A stretch of DNA of 64,000 nucleotides from Isochrysis galbana (lineage: Eukaryota; Haptophyta; Isochrysidales; Isochrysidaceae): assembly GCA_018136815.1 (NCBI GenBank), contig CM030936.1:2879079-2943078 (forward strand). The letters run 5' to 3'. A program made the translations under genes and the position numbers. The notes under the pieces are model-generated. The model was not told where the DNA came from, did no database searches, and saw only the letters and a list, made by a program, of their open reading frames with translations. Shown one piece after another: positions 11,551-22,500 of the stretch; the first letter of the stretch is position 1; the number at the start of each line of letters is the position of its first letter.

Positions 11551-11745
11551 TATGTTAGTTTTCTACGTATCTACGGTGAGTGCGCGTTCGATAGAGGTGT
11601 GAGAGATTGTAAGAAGAATTTTATCCGGTTCTGTTGCGAAGAGAGCGCGAGCGACGAGCGATGGCGTCGCTCTCCCTCGTCATCTCTCATCTCGGCCGCC
11701 CTGGTTGCCGCGATGGTGCCAGGGCGATATGTATGGAGCTGCTGC
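11551..11745 (+). repeat. Dispersed repeat C, copy 1 (inverted partner 50826-51060)
   Basis: The reverse complement of 50826-51060 aligns with this segment. Shared blocks are TATGTTAGT, GATTGTAAGAAGA, TTTTATCCG, GAGAGCGCGAGCGA, CATCTCGGCCGCCCTGG and ATGGTGCCAGGGCGAT. Neither copy encodes a protein. Probably a non-autonomous mobile element. Confidence 0.75.
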
Positions 11746-12077
11746 ACGGGATGGGATGGGGCCCTCTAACCCCATCCCCATCCCAGTGGGCCGCGCCCGC
11801 CTGCCGCGTCTGCGTGTGCTCGTTGAGCCACTGCAGCCGGAAACCCTCCCCTCCTTGCTCAGCCGCATGGCTGCAGCGATAGAGATGTAGAGATGGAGCA
11901 AGGTGTGGGGGGCTTGTCGTGGCTTGTGTGAGGGACCCCTATGGCCTCTCCCATCTCCCATCCATGGCCCCACTGGGTCACTCCCACTTTGAACTGCCCC
12001 CTCCGCTGGCCTCGCGGCCAAGTCTCCGCTCTCGTGCGCGCTCGCTGAGCTGCTGCGGCTGGAATCCCTCCCCTCCT

Positions 12078-12250
12078 CGCTTGATCCTATAATAAAACAT
12101 CTGAAGATTCGGCGGGCTACTCACGCTAGCGCTATACGGGTCTACGTACTCACGGTACTCACTCACGACATCGCTTATACCCCAGTTTACTCACTCCCTT
12201 ACTTACACCACCCCCTTCATTCCTTTGTCTTTGGTATCGGGGGGGGGGGG
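12078..12250 (-). repeat. Short interspersed repeat B, inverted copy
   Basis: On the minus strand it reads CTTTGTCTTTGG complement, GGGTATAAGCGATGTCGTGAG, GTACCGTGAGTACGTA, then AATCTTCAGATGTTTT. This matches copies at about 34835-35020, 42845-42980, 45563-45712, 54450-54582 and a partial one at 13690-13800. A G15 run borders it. Confidence 0.7.
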
Positions 12251-12959
12251 GGGGACGTGCACTACAACGGGCCAAGTGCAAGGGGTGGGCTGGGGCAGAC
12301 CCGCTGGTGTGGTGTTCCTCATAATCGCCTGTTGCGACCCCTCGCCGTGAACCGCCCACCAACCAACAACAGGCCTTAGTCACACTGACCGCAACCGCTT
12401 GACACCCAACACAAGAAACGGATACACATCAGCCGGTAGCCCGACGGCACAGGAGGAAGGAGGAAGGTGAGAAACAGACCGTCGAGAATCGGCACACACC
12501 GTCTGCCACTGGAAACCCACTACACCCAGGCCCTAGGTAGAGCACGAGGGGACGAGCCGCAAGGCAGGTGGAGGGGGAGTGAAAGGAAGCGGGCGAGGCT
12601 GCGGAGATACTGTGCAAGGTCGCGCGCGCGGCAAGATTATTAAGAAGTTTTTTTTTCATAATCGCCTGTTGCGTGTGACACTTCGTGCCCCGGGAGGTCT
12701 CGCGCCCCCTCTTCTCGCGTTCTTTTCAACCATCGCCGCTAAGACCCGTAACAGGTTTGATTTTAGCAATCTGGATATCTGGATGGAGTTCAGATTTGGT
12801 ATCCAGATAGTATCCAGATACCTCTGCAGCTCATTAGGAATATCCAGATAGATACTGATAGTCGGGCAGACATGTCAGTTATGCCAGATATTCGGAATAT
12901 CCGATATCCGGGTATCAGAAACTTATTCTTATTCCCCCGGCCACCTTAACTACCTTAAA
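12251..12959. other. Intergenic stretch with a TATCCAGATA word cluster
   Basis: No supported gene. From 12765 to 12925 the word ATATCCAGATA and variants (TATCTGGAT, TATCCGGGTAT) recur about eight times on both strands, a local palindromic-word cluster. Confidence 0.5.
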
Positions 12960-12967
12960 TAGATCGG

Positions 12968-13485
12968 CGCCCCTCCGCCACCGTCGCCTCCACCGCCCTC
13001 ACCGCCGCCTCCCTCACCGCCACCGCCTTCACCGCTTCACCGCCGCCTCGCTTGCCACCGCCGCCTTCGCCGCCGCCTCCCTCGCCACCGCCGCCTTCGC
13101 CGCCGCCGCCTTCACCGCCGCCGCCTTCGCCGCCGCCGCCGTCACCACCGCCTCCCTCGCCGCCACTGCCTTCACCGCCGCCTCCCTCACCACCGCCTCC
13201 ATCACCGCCGCCTCCCTCACCTCCGCCGCCCTCAACACCGCCGCCGTCTCCGCCACCACCATCACCACATCACCACCGCCTCCCTCACCGCCGCCGCCTT
13301 CTCCCCCGCCTCCCTCCCCGCCACCGCCTTCACCGCCACCGCCCTCCCTTCCACCGCCTTCACCACCGCCTTCACCACCGCCTTCACCACCGCCGCCCTC
13401 GCCTCCGCCTCCCTCACCGCCGCCTCCCTCACCGCCGCCTCCCTCACCGCCGCCTCCCTCACCGCCGCCTCCCTCACCGCCGTAA
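12968..13485. repeat. Pro/Ser-coding (or Gly-rich antisense) minisatellite
   Basis: About 500 bp of CCGCCGCC(T/G)CC(C/A)TC(A/G) units. On the plus strand one frame (13052-13552) is PPPPSPPPP-like, as in extensin/pherophorin hinge regions; the minus strand is Gly/Glu-rich. No start, signal peptide or globular exon adjoins it, so I call it a minisatellite and not a gene. The same sequence type occurs at 6010-6330 in the opposite orientation. Confidence 0.7.
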
Positions 13486-13487
13486 CC

Positions 13488-13680
13488 GTAACGGTAAAAA
13501 TAAAAATCAAATCTTCGAATTTCGAGACGAAAATCGGCGGACCAGGATTTGAGCCCAGGGAGAATCCGAATCTGCACGCCTTGAGTGACCAAGACGAATA
13601 TAGATATAGAAGACGATATAACGACGAAGGCACGTACCCATGCCGAACGAAATATTCATGCCGCCAGGAGGCCTGAATAC
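13488..13680 (-). repeat. Dispersed repeat D with tRNA-like B-box, copy 1
   Basis: Matches 60290-60495 in the same orientation: AAATTTCGAGACCAAAAT / AATTTCGAGACGAAAAT, GGACTTGAGACC / GGATTTGAGCCC, GAATCCGAATCTG, ATATTCATGCC, GAATACAACA. On the minus strand the segment CTCAAGGCG...GGGCTCAAATCCTGG resembles the D-arm edge and B-box of a tRNA-Leu/Ser gene, which suggests a degenerate tRNA-derived SINE. Confidence 0.6.
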
Positions 13681-13689
13681 AACAGGGGA

Positions 13690-14341
13690 AGGGAAAGAGT
13701 TGGAGTTGGGGGGAGGGATGCTAAGGGCAGTGGTGATAGTGAAGGGAAATCCCGTAAATAGTAGGTGTGTAGCCCAGATTCTTCAGATTTTTTTTTTCTC
13801 GTCACCGACGAGAAGGAGCGCGCCCGCGAGCTCGGGCGGGTGTGGTGACAGCAGCTGCTCCCGTATGGCGTTCACGTCTCGGATGGCGTCTTTTGGTGGT
13901 GGGAATTCGTACCTGGGCGCGCGCCCGGCGACTCTCCCGGCGTCGAGAGCGGCGGCACGAGGATGAAGTCCGACGTGGCCTCCGCTGACGACGGGACGGT
14001 GGACGGGGCGGTTGCGAGAGCGGACATGAGTCGATGAGCTCGATAAGATGACCAAGTGTGCTGGTGCGGGCGAGCGGGGCGCGTGAGCGTGTGAGCGTCG
14101 AACAGTGGGAAGTGTGCGTTCCCTTTTCTCCGGTCAATGCGCCCTCTCGCTTACTCCGTCGCTGTTCACTAGGAGTACATACGTACATACCGCAAAACTA
14201 AAGCCTACTATTTCCTCCCCCCCCCCCCCCCCGAAAGGTATCGTATGTGGGGGGAAGCAGTACTTTTTTGGCAGAAGATGTGGTCGACCTGGCCTGGCTA
14301 GCTGGCAGGTTCCGCATCTCAACTCTCTCTCCACCTCCGAA

Positions 14342-14374
<33 letters not shown>

Positions 14375-14961
14375 GCGAGATCTCTCTCCTCACACATCGC
14401 TCTCCCCCTCTAACCTCTCTTTCTCTCTGCTTCTCCCCCCTACAAGACTTCTGCAGTCACTCCCTCCTCCTCTCCCTCCGTCTCCCTCTCTGTCTTCTTC
14501 CTCTCCCTCTTCTTGTGCTTCCTGTCTCTATCCCTTGCCCACCCCTCCTCGCCCTCTCTCTCGGGGCCCCCCACTCGGCCCCCAAGAGAGAGAGAGAGAG
14601 AGGAGCACACCTGCTAGACTGTGGGTCCTCCCTTCCCCCTCTCTCTCTCCATCCAAGGGATAGGAGAAAAGTTCTCTAGAACATCTCTCTTTTCTTCTCT
14701 CTCTTCTACTTGATCTACTCTGCTCCCCCCTCGAGTCTCCCCTCTCTCTCTGTTTCTCTCTCTCCCCCTCGCCGCGAGCCGCAGCACACACATAAACACC
14801 CACAAAGACTAAGTCCTCTCGTGACCCTCGCTCCCCTTCACCCTCTCTCCTGCGCCTACCCCCCCTCCTCCCCTCCCCTTTCCCCCCGCCCCCCCCCCCT
14901 CCCCCCGCCCCGCGCGCCCGCGCCCCACCTACCCACCCACCCCCTCGCGCACCGAGGCCGG
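13690..14961. other. Low-complexity upstream region of the heat-shock factor gene
   Basis: Holds a partial repeat-B end (TAGTAGGTGTGTAGCCCAGA at 13759, then a T-run), poly-C (14216-14232), poly-G (about 28 G, 14342-14373), then long CT-rich and GA-rich tracts up to the start codon at 14962. No independent gene is supported. The CT-rich stretch is probably the 5' UTR/promoter. Confidence 0.5.
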
Positions 14962-16416
14962 ATGGAGGGCTCCTCGTCGATCGCGACTGGCCAGCCAAAG
15001 CCCTTCCTCGCCAAGCTCTACAAGATGGTCGACGAGGAGGACACCAACGAGATTGTCGCGTGGACCCAGGCGGGGGATGCTCTAATTGTGCTCGACCCGG
15101 AGGCTTTTGCGCAGAAGCTGCTCCCGCTGCACTTCAAGCACAACAATTTCTCCTCGTTCGTCCGTCAGCTCAACACCTACGGCTTCTCCAAGGTGCAGAT
15201 ATCCCGGCACGAGCGGGCGCGCACACTCTGCACCGGTGCTCACTCCGCGAGCGACCTTTTGTCCGCAGATCGACCCCGACGCATGGATCTTTGCGCATGT
15301 GCACTTCCGCCGCGGTGCATATGATGAGCTCACCCAGATACAGCGGAAGAGCTCGCATCGCACCACTAATCCAAAGCCAGGTGATAATTCCTGGAGCATG
15401 CGCCACGCAAGCGTGCAAGGATCAAGTTGCGCGCAGGCACCCCTACTCCTTGCTCTACTCCTGAAACTTATGGCGTGTTCCGGCCGCCCCTGGTGCTCAG
15501 ACGGCAATCTCATGCTTGATCCTCTCGGGACAGGCCATGCTGGGGCCTCCGAGATGGGCCCACAGGAGGCTGCGATGCGTGCGGAGCTTGAATCCATTCG
15601 GCAGTATCACACAAATATGGCGGCCCGAATCAGAGAGCTGTCTAACCAGTTGGAGGCTACGCGCGAGCAACAGGCTAACACGAGGAATTCGGTCGGCAAA
15701 ATCCTGACTTTCCTCTCGCAAGTCTACCACGCACACACGCAGAACGGCATAGCACCGGCGGGGCTGCTCGCCAACATTGCGCCCATCACAGAGAACAAGC
15801 CGATGGACAGCCTCGTCTCTGCCAGCCCACCTTCTGACCTGGGCCTCCAGCCGATTGTTGAGCCCACGCCGGCCCGCCCAATGAAGCGAGCGCGAATTGA
15901 GGACGCCGAGCCTAGATCGTCTGATGACGTCGCCATATCGGAGCTGGCTGATCTCTCGTCGATGCCGCCGCCGCCTATGGTGAAGCCCCAACGCAGCCTC
16001 GGAGCCGAAGCTGCGCGCGCGCTCCCCTACGACATGCAGGTGTGCGCGATGGCGAGAAGGCAATGCGCCCATGGGCCAGCGCTTGCAGACTTGGCAATCG
16101 CTTCCTCACGAGGGCGGCGCCGACATTTAGCGAAAGTGTGCTCGGAGACTCTCAACATATGCACACCATATCGCAACATGTGCACACCATATCCAATTCT
16201 GGCTTACGCTGTCCTCCTTCCTGTCATCAGAATGCGGCGCTGGAGCTTGCTGGCAATAGTCAACTGCCTGATGAGGTTATGAAGCGCATGCAGAGCGACT
16301 CCAACATCGACTTGGATAATATGGATGCTGCTGACCTCGAAAATTTCCTGTGGGACTTTCTCGAAACCAATCAGGAGCAAGTGGAAGAGCGCGAGGCGAA
16401 GCTTAGCTCTAGCTAG
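14962..16416 (+). CDS. Heat-shock transcription factor (HSF-type)
   Basis: Four exons: 14962-15192, 15269-15380, 15501-16039, 16231-16416, all with GT-AG introns and consistent phases, giving 355 residues. It should bind heat-shock elements as a trimer in the nucleus. The winged-helix DBD starts at residue 13 (PFLAKLYKMVDEEDTNEIVAW) and has the recognition-helix region FKHNNFSSFVRQLNTYGFSK; it continues after intron 1 with PDAWIFAHVHFRRGAYDEL. A heptad coiled coil (HR-A/B type, AELESIRQYHTNMAARIREL) follows in exon 3. A short basic patch RPMKRARIE could be the nuclear signal. The acidic/aromatic C-terminus (ENFLWDFLE) resembles an AHA activation motif. Intron 3 carries a 21-bp tandem repeat (CAACATATGCACACCATATCG, about 16153-16195). 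Confidence 0.93.
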
Positions 16417-17640
16417 GGACAATTCTTAGGTTCTGTGCCTGCGTGATTCCTCCCCAACCTCATGCCCAAACATTTCAGTGCAGACTGGAAGAAGGTTGCA
16501 CAAGCCTTGCAAGAGAACTCAGAAGGACGCAGACAGCGTTTCCATGTGGCCGTTCGGTAAACCTTCACATTCCACAAGCATGGATTAGCTGTGGCACGTG
16601 CGAGTGGCGCGTACCATTGACGTCGGGCTTTTCAATACGAGTCGGGCGGGAGAAGAACGGTGGAATAGAGGGCTGAACTTGGCTCGTCGTCGATTTTCTT
16701 AGGCTGGCGATACCACGTCGGCGTCGAAACAAACCTCGCATTTATGTCTGTGAAGCTCTGTGATGTGCCGTGCATACATCCGCACGCCGCTCGCCCGCAC
16801 GTTATGTGCAACCATTCCCTACAATCCAGTGGTTCGTCTGTTGTCATGTTAGCGGCTGTTTGGCGCGCTGTTGCGAGGGAAGTCTGTAAACAGTTTGTTC
16901 GTTTGCGCAACGCATGCGCGCATGCATGCTTGACGGGCGATTGTCGACCGGTATGTCATGTGGCTGTCGTATAGGTCCGCTCTTGTCTGCATATAATCAG
17001 CAATCATCCCCTACAAGCGCGACCATGTTAATGTATAATAAGCACTAGCATTGTCGGCCCGTCATACAGCGCATGTCGCATGTCATGAGCATGCGGTTCA
17101 TCAGAGACTAAAACCTCGTGTTCGGTTTTTTTCTCCGGTCCCCCCTTCCCAAGGGACCCCGAGAGTCTTAGATTTTCTCCTCCCGACCCCCCCCCCCCCT
17201 TCCCCTCCCCCCCCCAACGAAGAGGCGAAGAGGAAGAGGGCGTGGAGGGGCTGGAGGGTTCATTTTTCTTCTTAAGCGCGGCCTTCTCCAATTTCGTTAT
17301 CTCGCTTTCATTCAGGGTCACGGACATGTGACGGATTGGACGTTGCCACACATCCGATTGGCGACGGAGAGGAGGAAGGGTTTGCGGCGGGAGGCGGGAG
17401 GCGCGGCTGGAGGAGGCCCGGATGGGAAGACGGGCTGCACTTCATCTAGAGCTAGACGGCGGGAAGACGGGCTTAACGTTAGTACCACTACTCTCACTAG
17501 CCCGGTACTATCACGACACCCCTTAGCGCACCTGCCCGCACGCCTTGAAGTGGTGGCAAAGGTGCGGGCCATCAAAAGTCCCAGTGCACCACCCGAACAC
17601 GGGGGAAAATTTACCCCCGCATATATACATGTTATATTTA
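16417..17640. other. Intergenic stretch
   Basis: No gene is supported. A CT/poly-C segment lies at 17180-17220. Minus-strand frames around 17028-17575 are low in complexity. Confidence 0.5.
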
Positions 17641-17651
17641 CTAGAGTATTC

Positions 17652-17745
17652 GACCTCCCTCTCCGACCCCCTCTCCGACCCCCTCTCCGACCCCCTCTCC
17701 GACCCCCCCCTCCCCCCCCCCCCCTTCCCCCCCCCCACAGACACT
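17652..17745. repeat. CTCCGACCCC tandem repeat and poly-C
   Basis: About five perfect copies of the 10-13 bp unit CTCCGACCCCCT, followed by C-runs. It lies directly downstream (3') of the minus-strand LRR gene. Confidence 0.8.
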
Positions 17746-17759
17746 CAATTGCATTGTGA

Positions 17760-18762
17760 TCACAACAGGGTGACCTGCACCTTGAGCTTCCTCAGCTGTG
17801 AGAGCATAGGCTGACTCTCCGCGCCAATAGGGTTGCACGAGAGGTTTACTGACGACAACCGAAAGCTCCGCGCGAGCTCGCACAAGTGCTGCACGCCCGC
17901 CGGTCCGATCCGGTTGCGGTCGAGGATGAGCGTATGGGTCCTCCGACACGCTCCTGCCTCAAGCGCACGCGACAGACCATGTCCAAGGCCTCGTCATCGA
18001 GATCCGCATCAGACAGACGCACGGTGGAGCGGTTGGAGGATACACTGAAGGTATCTTTGCCGAGTACGCGCGCCGCAGCGCCCTCGACGAGCAGCGGGCC
18101 AACAGCGACCAATTCGAGGAGGAGGAGGAGGTGCCGGCGCTCACCATCACACCGGTGAGCGCCGGATCTGCCTTGGCGTCTACGCGGACTGGACGATGCG
18201 CCTAAGGTACAAGGGGGAGTGGGTGTGAGGGGGAGCGGTGTGTGAGGCGAGCACCGCAGAGGACGATCGCATCAGGCAGGGGTATGTGCGAGCTCACCTC
18301 GATAATCTGCTTGCACAGCTGGCTGATGCACTTGGCGTTCGAGAAGTTCTTGAGGCGCGGCCGCGCGCGGTCGGCAGCCTCGACGTCAGGGTATTCGACG
18401 ATGATGGGCACCCTATCTTCGTCCGTCTCGCCATCGGACTGACCGCTGAGCGCCGGGCGGTCGGCGCACGGATCCCTCTGAGCCATGAACACATGAGTCT
18501 CCTTGGAGTGATCCGTGGGGGCGCGCAGCACGTGGCCGTTCTGCTCGAACGCGGCCCACGCCTCCTCCCACCCCTCGACGTCTGGACGGAAGCAGCCGGG
18601 GACCTGCGTGCGCCGTGCGCGTGGGTCCAGCTTCCGCCGCGACGTAAGCGGTCGCCACTTGCTTCCCACTGCCACCGCGTTTGGCCACGGCCTCTGCTCC
18701 TCTGGGAGGAGCGGGAGGTCCTTGAAGGTCTTGGGGGGGCCAATGGGTGTCTGCTCCGCCAT
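17760..18762 (-). CDS. Leucine-rich-repeat protein (ribonuclease-inhibitor type)
   Basis: Exon 1 is 18298-18762 (MAEQTPIGPPKTFKDL... to KQIIE), with a GT-AG intron at 18202-18297. The next exon starts at 18201. The C-terminus reads as LRRs: THTLILDRNRIGPAGVQHL and SSVNLSCNPIGAES, ending LRKLKVQVTLL before the stop at 17760. Likely a protein-interaction scaffold; partner unknown. Upstream LRR-like sequence (STVRLSDADLDDE) lies one frame away from GLGHGLSRALEAGACRR: a missing G near 17989 would connect them. A second frame change probably lies near the TCC run at 18115-18130, or a further small intron spans it. The C-terminal exon has no Met, so it is easily missed. Confidence 0.65.
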
Positions 18763-19536
18763 GGGAGCGACGTGCCCACGCTTACTTCAGGCAAGGCACA
18801 CTTTCCTATGAGAATTCCTCCTCTTCCTCGCCGTCTTTCATTGGGGAGGTGATGTGGTTCGAGTTATCACGTATTTCTGTGTTTTTATTAATGTAACATA
18901 ATGGCTCCTTCTCCTCGCCACCCAACACCCCGCCCCCCCTCCGCCAGCAAGAAAATGTCTGCCAGCCGGAAGGCCGCGGCGCAGGGACATTCGGGAAAAA
19001 TATGGCCACCTCTTTCCTACCGTAACGCGTCCCTTATCATCTTTACCAGGGGGGTCCTCCATTCTCTCGCTTCTAAAAGCAGTCAAAAACGAAGCAGCCA
19101 TTTGCATGCTACGCCCCCGGCAGTAAAGAGTTGAAAGTGAAACTCCCGCATGCAGCATGCATCATTGTTTCAGCAACATTTACTGGCAAACAAGTAGCAA
19201 GCCGCCCCCTCATGTCGGGCCCACACATACACATGACTTGCCCGAGAAACGAAATACGCCCAAATGACAAACGATCTCGTATCACGAGAATTGGAATCCC
19301 CAATGCTCCCATGCCTATGCTCAAAAACATCGGGGAGTCTCGCAGGTCAAGATCGATTGATGCTCTCATGCCAGTGCCAATATCAGTGCAACATTGGTGC
19401 ATCGACACAACAACAAAGACAGATGCCCTGAAATAGTTACGGTCCGTCTCAAGTTTTCGACGCAACGTGCTGGGCTTTGCGAATGACCCGGAGAGTGTGC
19501 CACACTGTAACGAGGTCTTCCCCAAAGATTTGCTAT
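18763..19536. other. Intergenic stretch between LRR gene and AROM 3' end
   Basis: No recognisable product. A 143-residue minus-strand frame (19109-19540) overlaps the AROM terminator region and has no known features. Confidence 0.45.
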
Positions 19537-22500
19537 TCAATTGGTGGCGAGAAAGGCGCCGAAGGCCGGTACCGCACCGAAATTAACCTGGGCGAGGTGC
19601 GCAGTGAGCGCAGTCAGGATGGCGTGCTTCGGTGCCTTGCGTCCTGTCCATGTCTCACATTGAGCGTACGCCTGCTCTGCCAACATCTCGATTCCCTCAA
19701 AGGCTACACAACCTGTTCGACGGGCCGCCTCGAGTAGCGGAGTTTCGCGGGGCATGTAAGCGGCATCAAGAACCACCGGTGCGAACTTGGTCAATAATTC
19801 ATCGGACGGGGACACGCCCGCGGCTCCGGGGATGCACGAGACAATAAGGTGGATTGCAGACAACTTGCCAAGTGCTGCATCGAGGTCGCCCGAGAGTGCG
19901 ATACCACTGAAGGCGGAGGCAAGAGCATCAGCCTTCTCTTTGGTCCTGTTGAAAACGTGGAGCTCCACCACACCAAGCTGGCGCAAAGCATAGCACGCAG
20001 CACGCGCGGTGCCACCAGCACCCAGCACGAGAGCGGTTGCCTTCTCGGGCACGCCTCCTCGGCGCGTGTTGAGGCCCCTTACTAGCAGATTGCGAATCCC
20101 CACCCAATCAGTATTGTCAGCCAGCAAGCGGCCGTCAGCTGCGCGCGTAAGAGTGTTGAGCGCGCCAATGGCACTCGCTGACTCCGAAAGTTCGTCGACA
20201 TGGGGCATCAACGCCTCCTTCAAGGGGATAGTCACGGAGCCGCCACCAAAAGAGGGTTCGCTGATCGTCTTCAGAGCTACCTGAACGTCATCTGTCTCGA
20301 TCTTGGAGTATGCATGCGCCGTGCCGTTAGCCAAGAATCCCGCGTTATGGATGACGGGAGAGGGCGAATGGGTAATGGGCTTTCCGAAAAGGTAAAACTG
20401 CTTGCCTTCCATATACCCCAAAGAACCCCGAGATGAAGTTATATCTGCCACGGAAAGCTGGCCGGGGGCGGCAACGCTAGGCAACGCTGGGTGCGTCACG
20501 GGGGTCATCACCAGATTGAGCACGCGCGACATGCGGCCGGACGACCCCATGGCAAGCGCAATGTGCGGGATGGGGAGCGCCGCCGCCGCCGCCGCCGCGT
20601 GTACGTGGAGTGCATGTGCGGGTTCGGTGGCGGTACCGACGAATTTAGCGACGGCGGCGGCTCCTTCAAATGTTGTGGCATGCAACGATTTGATGATCTC
20701 AGCAGTCGAAGGCATCGGCCCAAGGTCGTGGTGGGAACCGACAATCTGGATGCCTAAGCGCGAGGCCCGTGCAACAAGAGCGCGCATGTCGACGCTATCA
20801 CGACTTGCCTCTAGATCGAGCATCTCGACGCCAGCGCGAAGGCCGACCTCACAGAGCCGAAGATATTCGGAATCTGAACCCTCAAACTTGCCACCCTCGG
20901 CCTTAGATCGGATCGTATAAAGAATAGGAAGGTTGCCACACTGTTTTCGTAGCAGTGCAAGGTATCGCCGGATGTCGTCCCTGGCGGTGGATGCAAGGAG
21001 GTCAACACGCATCTCCACCATATCGCATCCCTCGAAGATGGCAGGAAGCAGCGGAGAGCTCGGCGAGAGCGTCGGGTTGGTAAGAGAGAGAAAAAAGGTA
21101 TGCGGACGGGCGAGGGCCAGAGGAGGTCTAGTGCCCATGATACGAGAGAGCAGGTCGGCGAGCTGTGCCTCTGGCTCTTTAAAGTCAGTTTCTCCCTGGG
21201 CGATGAGTAGGTCAAGATCTGACACCTCGTCGTACAATGCTGCGCGTTTCGCGTACACCTCAGCAGGAGGTGTGCCTAAGTCAGGTCGTGACCCGTCTCC
21301 ACGCAAGTAAGCCTCGATATCCTCAATCGGTTTGACAGCCTGCACTACTGGCCAGTGGGCCGCGAGGAGTTTGCGGGCCGCTGGCGTTTCAACGATGCCA
21401 CCTCCAGTGGCAATGACAGTGCAGTTGGGCTTCTTGCGCAGAGTCTCCTTGAGCAGCGCCGCTTCGCGCTCCCGAAAGACTGGCCATCCATGCTCCTCGA
21501 CTGTCTTCAGTATCGCGCCGTGTTTGCTTGTGTAAACCGCGTCCAGGTCGATGAACTCGAACCCGAGCGCTCTGGCCGCCGCAGCTCCAAGATGGGTCTT
21601 TCCTGCTCCACGCATGCCGACGAGTACGATGCTTGGCTTCGCCGCTGGGGCAGACCCACGGGTAGGGGCGGCCCGTGGGACACCATAGACTAGCCCAAGC
21701 TTGGAGTTCATCGTGGCCCAGAACTCCGGGAAGGTCTTGTCGACGCAATCCTTCTGTCCAATAGTGATGCCGGCCAGGCGAGCGCCAAGGACTGCGAAGG
21801 ACATGGCAATACGGTGGTCGTTGTGGCATGCAATCTCGGCGGGAGTGGGCACGAACGTTGCTGGATCCACTCCCTTCACCCACATCCCGTCCTCGAGCTC
21901 GCCCGCTTCGATGCCAAGTTTGCCTAGCTCGGTGCACATAACCTGTAGCATGGAGAATGAGGCAAGTGGATCAAGCCATGAGGGCATGGCAGCACGCACT
22001 CACGCACGTGGTGCACAGGCATAGTATTGCTCTGGGGATAGCGCGAATGTGGGACTTGAAGCGTCCGCAAATGTGTGCGAGCGACCGAGCTCCAGTCTAG
22101 CGCACCTCTATCCGATTGCATTCCTTCACTCGCTGATTGGCGATTCCGGTGACGCGCGACGTGCCCTCGGCGGTTGCCATAACTGCAATTGCAGTCATGA
22201 AGGCATCAGTCAATGGCTCCATGTCGACGTCAATGGCTTTGAGCCGCTCGCCCTTCTTGGGGCCCGTGACGGTCGTGCTGTTGGCCGTCTGCTCCACTTT
22301 GCAGCCCATGTCACGGAGCAGCAATGCAAATGCGGCGTCTCCCTGGATGGATTCTTGGCCCACGGTCTCGGCAGTGACAGTTCCACCAGTGATGGCGGCG
22401 ATCGCCAAGGGGTACGTGGCTGACGAGGCGTCGCATTCCACCTGCACCTTTGCCGGATTGCTGTACGCCTTCTTCGGTACCTTGTAGACGAGATCTCCCT

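Noticed and set aside
13052-13552. Plus-strand PPPPSPPPP ORF as an extensin gene
   Set aside because: Pure minisatellite with no signal peptide, globular domain or splice context; the minus strand is equally open.
14105-14663. ORFs in the CT/poly-G tract upstream of the heat-shock factor
   Set aside because: Simple-sequence artefacts; more likely promoter and 5' UTR.
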